Source: Bacteroidales bacterium (GTDB lineage Bacteria > Bacteroidota > Bacteroidia > Bacteroidales > ML635J-15). From it: a stretch of DNA of 33,619 bases. The notes beneath the pieces were generated by a model that worked only from the letters and a program-made list of their open reading frames with translations, was not told the origin of the DNA and did not search any database. Where the stretch lies: the NCBI GenBank assembly GCA_017551515.1, contig JAFZLK010000018.1, positions 1 to 33,619 on the forward strand, given 5' to 3'. Positions within the stretch are counted from its first letter, which is position 1; each line of letters opens with the position of its first letter. The translations under genes and the position numbers were made by a program. Of this stretch, positions 15,579-21,609 are shown in pieces.

Positions 15579-16122
15579 TAATGCCTAATTTGTTTAGGAA
15601 TTCCTCTTCGGTAAGTGTGTCCCTGTTTAGTATTATCCTTCCGTCTTCGAGTTCCTTGATGGTGTCCTTGCCGATGACGACCGAACTGTCTTCCAGCATC
15701 ACGGGTTCTTCGTAGTCTCCTCCGTCATTGTATTCTTCACCAAACATGTCCTCTATCATTGGGCGGACGGTTTCCATGCGTTCCTTGAGCGATTCGTCGT
15801 ACTTTTCGTCAACTTCGTCCCACAAGTCCTTGTTGTTAAAGTTTATCTTGTCCTCAAAATCAGCAATCAGTCCGTTTTCCAAGTCTTCCAGACGCTTGAG
15901 GTCGTATTCGCCCGATTCCTTGCCATTGTTGTAAATGTCCTCGATGACATCACAGTACAGCATCATAATGTCGCGATAAATTTGGTGGACATTTATTTTT
16001 TCAACTTCTTTTGCTAGTTTTTCTTCGCGACCTTCCAAGTCCGACCTGTCGGGTGTGCGCTGGCATGCGAACATTGAAAGTGCCAATGTGGCAAATACTA
16101 ATGTTTTAAATATGGTTTTCAT
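15571..16122 (-). CDS. Small acidic lipoprotein (first gene of GT2 operon)
   Basis: A 183-residue protein with the lipobox MFAC (Cys20) after a clear hydrophobic segment. The mature chain is helical and strongly acidic, then ends in a beta-like tail with paired phrases (SSVVIGKDTIKEL, RIILNRDTLTEEEF). That tail differs from the all-helical second lipoprotein. Function unrecognised. It opens the three-gene minus-strand operon; a -7 box lies at 16143-16150. The gene faces away from the transketolase gene. Confidence 0.85.
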   Translation of the reverse strand: MKTIFKTLVFATLALSMFACQRTPDRSDLEGREEKLAKEVEKINVHQIYRDIMMLYCDVIEDIYNNGKESGEYDLKRLEDLENGLIADFEDKINFNNKDLWDEVDEKYDESLKERMETVRPMIEDMFGEEYNDGGDYEEPVMLEDSSVVIGKDTIKELEDGRIILNRDTLTEEEFLNKLGINE

Positions 16123-16142
16123 TTCTTGTGTTAAATTTTTTG

Positions 16143-16150
16143 CAAATTTA
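16143..16150 (-). promoter_or_regulatory. Predicted -7 box of the lipoprotein-GT2 operon
   Basis: The complement reads TAAATTTG, matching TAnnTTTG, 20 bp before the start codon at 16122. A -33 box at the normal spacing is not apparent. Confidence 0.4.
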
Positions 16151-16252
16151 TGTAATATTTTTCAAATCTGGTTACTAAACAACTATAGATGTTGACAATC
16201 AGCTTTTGAAAACTTATCTGCGAAAAAAATTTCTTCGACTAAAGATTAATTG

Positions 16253-16260
16253 TAAATTTG
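16253..16260 (+). promoter_or_regulatory. Predicted -7 box of the transketolase subunit gene
   Basis: TAAATTTG, matching TAnnTTTG, 27 bp before the start codon at 16288. It shares the 165-bp divergent spacer with the lipoprotein operon promoter. Confidence 0.4.
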
Positions 16261-16287
16261 TGCTGTTATTTTTAGAAACGATTTCAC

Positions 16288-17241
16288 ATGGCAAAGTATT
16301 CATACACAGAGAAAAAAGATACTCGTTCGGGTTTCGGAGCAGGGTTGCTCGAGGCAGGAAGGCAGAATGACAAGGTTGTGGCATTGTGTGCCGACCTTAC
16401 AGGTTCATTGAAAATGGGTGATTTCCAGAAGGCATTTCCACAGCGTTTCTTCCAGTCTGGTATAGCCGAGGCTAATATGATTGGTGTTTCGGCAGGTTTG
16501 ACAATCGGCGGAATGATTCCGTTCTGCGGAACTTTCGCAGGTTTTGCAACTGGACGCGTTTATGACCAGATTCGTCAGAGCGTGGCATATTCAAATAAGA
16601 ATGTGAAGATTTGTGCTTCACACGCTGGTATAACCTTGGGCGAAGATGGTGCTACCCACCAGATTCTTGAGGACATTGGTCTTATGAAAATGTTACCTAA
16701 TATGACTGTAATATGTCCGTGTGACTACAACCAGACTAAGGCTGCTACTATTGCCGCTGCAAAGTATGATGGTCCTGTTTACTTGCGTTTCGGTCGTCCG
16801 GCAGTTCCAAATTTCACTGACCAAGACCAAGTGTTTGAAATAGGTAAGGCTCAGCAGTTGTACGAAGGTTCTGATGTTACCATCCTTGCTTGTGGACATC
16901 TTGTATGGGAAGCAATCACGGCTGCTGAGGAACTTCTTGCCGAAGGCATTAAGGCTGATGTTTACAATATTCACACTATCAAGCCTTTCGATGCCGAAGC
17001 GGTTTTGAAGTCGGTTGCAAAGACCAAGGCAATTGTTACCGCAGAGGAACACGAACTCAATGGTGGTTTGTTTGATACTGTCGCTCAGGTTATGGCAATG
17101 AACAATCCAGTTCCGATGGAAGCAGTTGCCGTTCGCGATTCGTTTGGCGAAAGCGGTACTCCAGCCGAACTGATGAAGAAATACGGTCTTGATGCCGAAA
17201 ATATTGTGAAGGCGGTGAAGAATGTGATTTCTCGCAAATAA
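16288..17241 (+). CDS. Transketolase, C-terminal subunit
   Basis: A 317-residue protein matching the pyrimidine-binding and C-terminal domains of transketolase. SGIAEANMIG carries the catalytic glutamate (Glu61) that activates thiamine diphosphate, followed by GTFAGFATGRVYDQIRQS and ITLGEDGATHQ. In split transketolases a separate N-terminal subunit of about 280 residues binds the diphosphate; that gene is normally adjacent but is absent here, the upstream neighbour being a divergent lipoprotein operon. The half-enzyme is intact in itself, so the partner is presumably elsewhere. Pentose phosphate pathway, cytoplasm. Followed by a strong terminator. Confidence 0.93.
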   Translation: MAKYSYTEKKDTRSGFGAGLLEAGRQNDKVVALCADLTGSLKMGDFQKAFPQRFFQSGIAEANMIGVSAGLTIGGMIPFCGTFAGFATGRVYDQIRQSVAYSNKNVKICASHAGITLGEDGATHQILEDIGLMKMLPNMTVICPCDYNQTKAATIAAAKYDGPVYLRFGRPAVPNFTDQDQVFEIGKAQQLYEGSDVTILACGHLVWEAITAAEELLAEGIKADVYNIHTIKPFDAEAVLKSVAKTKAIVTAEEHELNGGLFDTVAQVMAMNNPVPMEAVAVRDSFGESGTPAELMKKYGLDAENIVKAVKNVISRK

Positions 17242-17277
17242 ATTTCCTATTGGAATCATAATAGATATAGATATAGG

Positions 17278-17303
17278 TGTCCGCTTTGGCGGACATTTTT
17301 TTT
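17278..17303 (+). terminator. Intrinsic terminator after the transketolase gene
   Basis: TGTCCGC pairs with GCGGACA around loop TTTG, followed by eight T. A textbook rho-independent terminator 36 bp after the stop codon. Confidence 0.85.
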
Positions 17304-17356
17304 GTGGTATGTTTTGTGGTATGTTGTGGGGTGTGCTGTGGTGTCGTTGTCGTGGT

Positions 17357-17372
17357 GTCGTTGCGCAACGAC
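17357..17372. repeat. GTCGTTGC palindrome, copy 1
   Basis: GTCGTTGCGCAACGAC is a perfect 16-bp palindrome preceded by GTGGT. Related copies are at 17541-17558 and 33176-33193. The spacer 17304-17659 has no credible gene. It carries GTGGTATG-type short repeats, two copies of this palindrome, the GCGGAT hairpin at 17480 and ATCGTAAAT-like repeats near 17590. Confidence 0.75.
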
Positions 17373-17479
17373 GTCAAATTCTCAATTCCTTGAATCTTTT
17401 GAACACAGTAGCTTAGAATCCATAAACATCCCTTACTCCCTCAATCCAGTCCGCCACCAATCTGCTCTGTTTTTTCTTT

Positions 17480-17494
17480 GCGGATTTCATCCGC
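17480..17494. repeat. GCGGAT hairpin, copy 1
   Basis: GCGGAT-TTC-ATCCGC, a 6-bp stem with a 3-base loop, preceded by a run of T. A second copy with loop TCT and a similar T-rich lead-in is at 33390-33404. Confidence 0.6.
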
Positions 17495-17540
17495 CTTATT
17501 CTCTTTGTCCCAAGCACTCGAACCATCTCTGTGTTGTGGT

Positions 17541-17558
17541 GTCGTTGCGTGCAACGAC
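17541..17558. repeat. GTCGTTGC palindrome, copy 2
   Basis: GTCGTTGC-GT-GCAACGAC, the same 8-bp arms as copy 1 with a two-base centre, followed by GTTAG. Confidence 0.75.
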
Positions 17559-17624
17559 GTTAGGAGATTTAGCGGACAGTAAATAAAAATCGTAAATCCG
17601 AAATCGTAATTTGTAAATAATTCT

Positions 17625-17632
17625 TATTTTTG
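17625..17632 (+). promoter_or_regulatory. Predicted -7 box of the first Rpn gene
   Basis: TATTTTTG matches TAnnTTTG, 27 bp before the start codon. It follows directly on an ATCGTAAAT-type repeat. Confidence 0.4.
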
Positions 17633-17659
17633 CCCCCTGATTTTTAAAGTTATCGCTTT

Positions 17660-18601
17660 ATGTCACGAACAGTCATAGCAAACCCGATATACGACTCGGT
17701 ATTCAAGTACCTGATGGAGGATATTCCTGCAGCACGGGTTCTTTTGTCTGCATTGTTGCAGCGCAAGATTGGCGAGATTGAACTGAAGCGCAACGAATAT
17801 ACCCGTACCAAGACCAAGGATGAAATTTCGGTGCTTCGTGTTGATTTTGCCGCCGAAATAATAAATGATGACGGTTCGCACGAACTTGTAACCATTGAAA
17901 TTCAGAAGACATACCTCTCAACGGAGATAATGCGTTTCCGCCGTTATCTGGCAGCGCACTATTCCGACGAAACCAACGCCATCGTCCTCAGCGACAGACC
18001 GAATCGCAAGCGGGCATTGCATATTATTACCATCTATCTGCTAGGTCACGAAGTCGAAGAACTTGACAATGCTGTAACTTACGTCTATCCGCGTATGTAC
18101 GACCAGAATATGAATAAAATCGACAAGAAAGTCAATGATGTTGAGTTTGTTGACGGACTGGTTCACGACATGATAGTAGTGCAGATTCCTAAGATAACAA
18201 GTGCCAAGGTTGTCTCGCATTTGGACAAGATACTCAGTGTTTTCGACCAGCGGAACATTGTCCCGAGTTGCCAGCGCGAACTTACCGTTGACGACAGCAC
18301 ATATAGCAACGATGACGACATTGATCGCATTGTCCGCCGTTTGCAGAAAGCCGCTTCCGACGAAGATGTTCGCAAGGAAATGGAAATTATGGACGAGTAC
18401 CAGACCCTCTACGACAACTATGTAAAGGAGCGAACCGACCAGCAGAACAAGATAAAGGAGCAGCAGGAGCAGTTGGCGCAATTGAACACCGTAATTACCT
18501 CTGCTATTTCAGCACTGGTCGTATCTGGCAGATCTGCCGAAGAGATCGCTACACTTCTCAATATCCCAATAGATGATGTTCGGAAGGTAACGGGGAAATA
18601 A
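17660..18601 (+). CDS. Rpn-family PD-(D/E)XK nuclease
   Basis: A 313-residue protein of the recombination-promoting nuclease / putative transposase family (PDDEXK_2). The N-terminus NPIYDSVFKYLME (8-20) is the family opening helix. Asp62 in LRVDFAAE and Glu80 with Gln82 in VTIEIQK form the nuclease core, followed by RFRRYLAAHY (92-101). The C-terminus is a charged Gln-rich coiled coil (about 244-275) and a small helical tail ending in SAEEIATLLNIPIDDVRK. E. coli Rpn proteins are DNA endonucleases, toxic and antiphage. An in-frame ATG at 18389 (Met244) follows AAGGA by 10 bases and could yield a tail-only product. A separate copy of the tail lies just downstream. Confidence 0.92.
   Translation: MSRTVIANPIYDSVFKYLMEDIPAARVLLSALLQRKIGEIELKRNEYTRTKTKDEISVLRVDFAAEIINDDGSHELVTIEIQKTYLSTEIMRFRRYLAAHYSDETNAIVLSDRPNRKRALHIITIYLLGHEVEELDNAVTYVYPRMYDQNMNKIDKKVNDVEFVDGLVHDMIVVQIPKITSAKVVSHLDKILSVFDQRNIVPSCQRELTVDDSTYSNDDDIDRIVRRLQKAASDEDVRKEMEIMDEYQTLYDNYVKERTDQQNKIKEQQEQLAQLNTVITSAISALVVSGRSAEEIATLLNIPIDDVRKVTGK
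18374..18391 (+). promoter_or_regulatory. Possible internal translation start in the Rpn gene
   Basis: AAGGA at 18374-18378 precedes two in-frame ATG codons (18380 and 18389). Initiation at 18389 would give a 70-residue protein identical to the Rpn tail, beginning with the same residues as the duplicated tail gene from its Met9. Bacteroidota seldom rely on Shine-Dalgarno pairing, so this is suggestive only. Confidence 0.25.
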
Positions 18602-18607
18602 TAGGGT

Positions 18608-18904
18608 ATGGCAAACGGAGTTTCATATCTTATGGACGAGTACCAGACTCTTTACGACAACTATGTAAAGGAGCGTACCGACCAGCAGAACAAGATAAAG
18701 GAGCAGCAGGAACAGTTGGCAGAACAATTGGAGCAATTAGCAGCAAAGGACAATCAATTAGCGGCAAAGGACAACCAATTGAACACCGTAATTTCCTCTG
18801 CTATTTCTGCTTTGGTTGCATCTGGCAAGTCTGCCGAAGAGATTGCCGCGCTTCTCAATATTCCAGTTGACAATGTCCGCAAGTTAATTAACAATAATCT
18901 GTAA
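18608..18904 (+). CDS. Stand-alone copy of the Rpn C-terminal tail
   Basis: A 98-residue protein starting 6 bp after the Rpn stop (a TAATAG double stop). After eight unrelated residues, its first 30 residues from Met9 are identical to Rpn residues 244-273; the corresponding DNA (18632-18721 against 18389-18478) differs at five codons, all silent. It then has an inserted Gln-rich coiled-coil expansion with a doubled QLAAKDN unit and ends in a diverged form of the helical tail (SAEEIAALLNIPVDNVRK). Silent divergence argues for an expressed, selected protein rather than debris. It lacks the nuclease domain. Likely a partner or inhibitor of the nuclease; a truncated remnant of a deleted second Rpn is the alternative. 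Confidence 0.75.
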   Translation: MANGVSYLMDEYQTLYDNYVKERTDQQNKIKEQQEQLAEQLEQLAAKDNQLAAKDNQLNTVISSAISALVASGKSAEEIAALLNIPVDNVRKLINNNL

Positions 18905-18924
18905 TTCAAGCATATAAACAACCT

Positions 18925-19080
18925 CAAACAACTTTAAACTTAGAAACTTAGAAACATAGAAACGTGCGAAGCACATAGAACGGCGAAGCCCTCAACGAAG
19001 TTAAACCCAGAAACATTAAACATAGAAACGGCTTTAGCCATAGAAACGTGAAACATAGAAACTTAGAAACAAAAAATAAC
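18925..19080 (+). repeat. Mini-hairpin array upstream of the toxin-antitoxin genes
   Basis: AGAAAC-rich spacer with GTGCGAAGCAC (18964-18974), GGCGAAGCC (18982-18990) and GGCTTTAGCC (19030-19039). The second unit is followed by CTCAACGAAGTTAAAC, as in the arrays at 12883 and 33261. Confidence 0.85.
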
Positions 19081-19089
19081 ATATTGCTT

Positions 19090-19140
19090 ATGACAACCTT
19101 TTACAACAATACCTCTTCAATCGTAAATCTAAATTCGTAA
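19090..19140 (+). other. Orphan 16-codon leader-like frame, copy A
   Basis: ATG-initiated frame encoding MTTFYNNTSSIVNLNS, then stop. It is a near copy of the start of the frame at 19854 and of the signal-peptide n-region style of the giant secreted protein (SQFVNLKSKIV). It carries the ATCGTAAAT repeat. Probably a remnant or mobile fragment of a gene 5' end, not a functional gene. Confidence 0.45.
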
Positions 19141-19155
19141 TTCGTAAATAATAAT

Positions 19156-19163
19156 TATATTTG
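19156..19163 (+). promoter_or_regulatory. Predicted -7 box of the toxin-antitoxin operon
   Basis: TATATTTG matches TAnnTTTG, 27 bp before the antitoxin start codon. The -33 position falls inside the ATCGTAAAT-type repeat and has no TTTG. Confidence 0.4.
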
Positions 19164-19190
19164 CCTCAAATTAATTAACATTGAAATAAC

Positions 19191-19391
19191 ATGGAAACTG
19201 CAACCAAGACAGATAAGGAATTCAAAGAAGATGTGAAAAAGCAGACGAACGAACTGCTCGTTTTGCTTTTGAAAAAGACTGGTGTGAAGAAGCAGGACCT
19301 TTACGCGATGATTACGCGCGAATTTATAAAGGAAAACCTTTACTTGTTGACACCGGCAGAGCGCAAGCATTTCAATTCCCTTGCTTTATGA
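19191..19391 (+). CDS. Putative antitoxin of the PIN toxin
   Basis: A 66-residue, mostly helical and lysine-rich protein (for example LLVLLLKKTGVKKQDLYAMITREFIKEN). Its stop overlaps the start of the PIN-domain gene by 4 bases (ATGA), the classic coupled arrangement of type II toxin-antitoxin pairs. No known antitoxin family (AbrB, RHH, Phd) is obvious; the C-terminal half resembles small Bacteroidota proteins found before PIN genes. Identification rests on size, coupling and partner. Confidence 0.7.
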   Translation: METATKTDKEFKEDVKKQTNELLVLLLKKTGVKKQDLYAMITREFIKENLYLLTPAERKHFNSLAL

Positions 19392-19831
19392 AGACTTTTA
19401 TAAGAATATATATTGATACAAATGTACTGATTAACTATTGTACAGGGCAACCGACAGAAACGGCTGCTTTGGATTTCCTTTTTAAGAAAAAGAGGAGGGA
19501 AGTTCTTTTTACATCTTCGCTTGCCATTGTCCAGACTGTAGCTAATCTGCAGACGGCAAAGAAAACAAGAAAGGCGTATTCGCGCGAACAAACCATTGAG
19601 TATATTGAAAGACTGCGACAGAAAATTACTGTTGCGAACCTTACCGATGAAGACATTACCGAAGGCTTTTCATACGCTAACAAGGATATAGAGGACAATA
19701 TCCATTATGTGCTTAGCAAGAAGATGAAATGCGATGCAATTATAACAAACAATGTGTCTGACTTTGATTATTTCAAGGATATTGCAGTGATGAAGCCAGA
19801 ACGTGGTATTTTATCAGTTAGAATCAAATAA
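19388..19831 (+). CDS. PIN-domain ribonuclease toxin
   Basis: A 147-residue single PIN domain. Strand one carries the first catalytic aspartate (IYIDTNVLINY, Asp10); later acidic residues of the active site are Asp103 in IEDNIHYVLS and Asp116 in CDAIITNNVSDF, the normal PIN order ending in the NN.SDF motif. VapC-like toxins of this family cut RNA, often initiator tRNA or rRNA, using magnesium; the target here is unknown. Translationally coupled to the small upstream gene. The pair is bracketed by imperfect direct repeats (19088 and 19852). Confidence 0.85.
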   Translation: MKTFIRIYIDTNVLINYCTGQPTETAALDFLFKKKRREVLFTSSLAIVQTVANLQTAKKTRKAYSREQTIEYIERLRQKITVANLTDEDITEGFSYANKDIEDNIHYVLSKKMKCDAIITNNVSDFDYFKDIAVMKPERGILSVRIK

Positions 19832-19853
19832 TCAATATAAATCAAGATACCTT

Positions 19854-20006
19854 ATGACAAACTTTTACAACAATACCACTTCAATCGTAAATCGTAAGTC
19901 TAAAATCGTAAATATTTTAAACATTATGAATAATACATCATTCGCAAATTCCTCCGGGAATCGTAAAACCATTGCCAATTATCCATTGTTAATTATCAAT
20001 TATTAA
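19854..20006 (+). other. Orphan leader-like frame, copy B (50 codons)
   Basis: Begins MTNFYNNTTSIVNRKSKIVN, almost the same as copy A at 19090, and contains a second start, MNNTSFANSSGN. Phrases IVNRKSKIVN and NSSG recall the giant protein's signal-peptide n-region. There is no hydrophobic core, and the frame runs into AT-rich repeats and the promoter of the next gene. Likely a non-functional fragment of a secretory gene start or an intergenic repeat. Confidence 0.35.
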
Positions 20007-20015
20007 TTAACTTTG
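19986..20015 (+). promoter_or_regulatory. Predicted promoter of the second Rpn gene
   Basis: TTG (19986-19988), 19 bp, TAACTTTG (20008-20015): both boxes in Bacteroidota spacing, 17 bp before the start codon. Confidence 0.6.
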
Positions 20016-20032
20016 CACCAAATATTTAGTCC

Positions 20033-20866
20033 ATGAAATACTTAGACCCTAAGGCGGATTTGACATTCAAGAAGGTGTTCGGCGAACATCCCGACTTGGT
20101 TATTAGCTTCCTGAATGCCTTGCTGCCATTGGAAAAGGGCGAAGAAATACAATCCATAGAATATCTTTCGCCAGAGATGGTTCCCGACAATCCCGCCCGC
20201 AAGTACAGCATAGTGGATGTCAGATGCAAGGATGTACAAGGCCGTCAGTTCCTTGTTGAGATGCAGACTATTTGGTCTTCGGAGTTCAAGTCGCGCGTAC
20301 TTTTCAATGCTTCGAAAGCGTATGTACGCCAGCTTGACGCCAAGGAAAACTTCAGGCTTCTGCAGCCCGTGTATTCGCTGAATCTTGTGGATTCTGTTTT
20401 CGAACCCGATGTAGAAACCTACTACCATTACTATCGCCTTGTACACGAGCAGTATAGTAACAAGATTATTGACGGTTTGCATTTGGTTTTCGTTGAGTTG
20501 CCGAAATTCAAACCAGTTACATATTCCGATAAGAAGATGCAGGTGTTATGGCTTCGTTTCCTATCGGAGATTGACGGAAATACAAGGGAGGTTGACGAGG
20601 AATTGCTTTCCAATCCCGACATAAAGAAAGCTCTCGGCATTGTGGAGCAATCTGCTTTTTCTGACGAGCAGCTTGATGCCTACGACAAGTTTTGGGATGG
20701 AGTCAGGGTAGAGCGCGCTATTATTAACGATGCCGAGGAAAAAGCAGAGGAAAAAGCGAAAAGTAAAACTCTTGAAATTGCTCGTAAACTGAAAGAATGT
20801 GGAGTTGATTATAAAACTATTTCTGTATCAACAGGTCTTTCCGAACAAGAAATAATGGAACTGTAA
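20033..20866 (+). CDS. Rpn-family PD-(D/E)XK nuclease (second, distinct subtype)
   Basis: A 277-residue protein of the same superfamily as the gene at 17660 but a different subgroup. The N-terminus KYLDPKADLTFKKVFGEH is the well-known opening of Bacteroidota and Firmicutes Rpn-type proteins. Asp62 in IVDVRCKD and Glu76/Gln78 in FLVEMQ form the nuclease core. A Glu/Lys-rich helix with an AEEKAEEKAK repeat (about 237-247) leads to the helical tail (KLKECGVDYKTISVSTGLSEQEI). Normal length. Roles suggested for the family are recombination-promoting DNA cleavage, toxicity and phage defence. Own promoter; no tail copy follows it. Confidence 0.92.
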   Translation: MKYLDPKADLTFKKVFGEHPDLVISFLNALLPLEKGEEIQSIEYLSPEMVPDNPARKYSIVDVRCKDVQGRQFLVEMQTIWSSEFKSRVLFNASKAYVRQLDAKENFRLLQPVYSLNLVDSVFEPDVETYYHYYRLVHEQYSNKIIDGLHLVFVELPKFKPVTYSDKKMQVLWLRFLSEIDGNTREVDEELLSNPDIKKALGIVEQSAFSDEQLDAYDKFWDGVRVERAIINDAEEKAEEKAKSKTLEIARKLKECGVDYKTISVSTGLSEQEIMEL

Positions 20867-20924
20867 TTATAAATTATCAAACAATCATAAACAACATTAA
20901 ACATTGAACATTAAACTTTGAACT

Positions 20925-21203
20925 TTAAACAACCTAGAAACAATTAGAAACTTAGAAACGGTGTAGCCATAGAAACTTAGAAACGGCGTAGCCATAGAAA
21001 CATAGAAACTTAGAAACGGCGAAGCCATAGAAACGTGAAACATAGAAACTAGAAACATATAAACAACCTCAAACAACTTTAAACTTTGAACTTTTGAACT
21101 TTGAACAACCCAGAAACTTTGAAACGGCGTCAGCTACAGAAACAGCAAAGTGTCAAACTGGTGTCAGCCCACAGAAATCGTAAATCGTCATTCGTAACCT
21201 TTA
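20925..21203 (+). repeat. Mini-hairpin array upstream of the giant gene
   Basis: A long AGAAAC-type array with GGTGTAGCC (20960-20968), GGCGTAGCC (20985-20993), GGCGAAGCC (21018-21026) and degenerate units near 21125 and 21160. It ends in an ATCGTAAATCGT repeat at about 21177-21196. Downstream, 21258-21273 reads CCTGAGCCTGTCGAAG. No gene is visible between 20867 and 21609. Confidence 0.85.
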
Positions 21204-21356
21204 GCTCGGCTTTGCTAAAACTAAATTTTCACCTTTCATCTTTCTTCTTTTTCGCTTCCTGAGCCTGTCGAAGAGTGTTTTCTGACTTTTGTCTAAATTA
21301 TATTGCATTTGATATAATATCATCTCTCTCCGCTTCCTTATTCTAAGGATATTTTC

Positions 21357-21364
21357 TATCTTTG
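21357..21364 (+). promoter_or_regulatory. Predicted -7 box of the giant secreted protein gene
   Basis: TATCTTTG, a perfect TAnnTTTG. No -33 TTG is present at 19-21 bp. Transcription from here would give a leader of about 240 nt to the start codon at 21610. Confidence 0.45.
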
Positions 21365-21370
21365 TCTCTT

Positions 21371-21609
21371 ATTGGATAACTATCGCATAGTGTTGTCTTA
21401 AAGTTATTTGGTGTAAGGCAGGGTGCGGTATCCAAGCAGTTTTTGCCGTTATGTTATTTTGGTGTGACGGCGTATTTGAAATATTAAAATTTGACGAAAT
21501 GACTGAAATGTACAGCATTGACCGTAGTGGTATGGCACGTGCGTGCCGTGGTGCTTCTTTTGTGCCACAGTGTGATATTGATTATGAACAGACTAAAAAT
21601 ACAAGCAGT
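21371..21609 (+). promoter_or_regulatory. Long, possibly structured 5' leader
   Basis: Contains ACTATCGCATAGT (about 21378-21390), GCCGT (21445-21449) with ACGGC (21467-21471), and two mutually exclusive pairings of the segment from 21533. GGCACG pairs with CGTGCC (21534-21547), or TGGCAC (21533-21538) pairs with GTGCCA (21562-21567). Its base composition is richer in G and T than the surroundings. The reading frame is open from 21451, but that extension has no signal-peptide character. Confidence 0.3.

Noticed and set aside
18608..18904. Tail gene as a simple pseudogene fragment
   Set aside because: Not fully excluded, but the intact frame, own start, and only silent changes across the 30 identical residues favour a selected protein.
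21451..21609. N-terminal extension of the giant protein from the ATG at 21451
   Set aside because: The extra 53 residues have no signal-peptide character and would bury the real Sec signal. The start at 21610 puts a basic n-region and hydrophobic core first.
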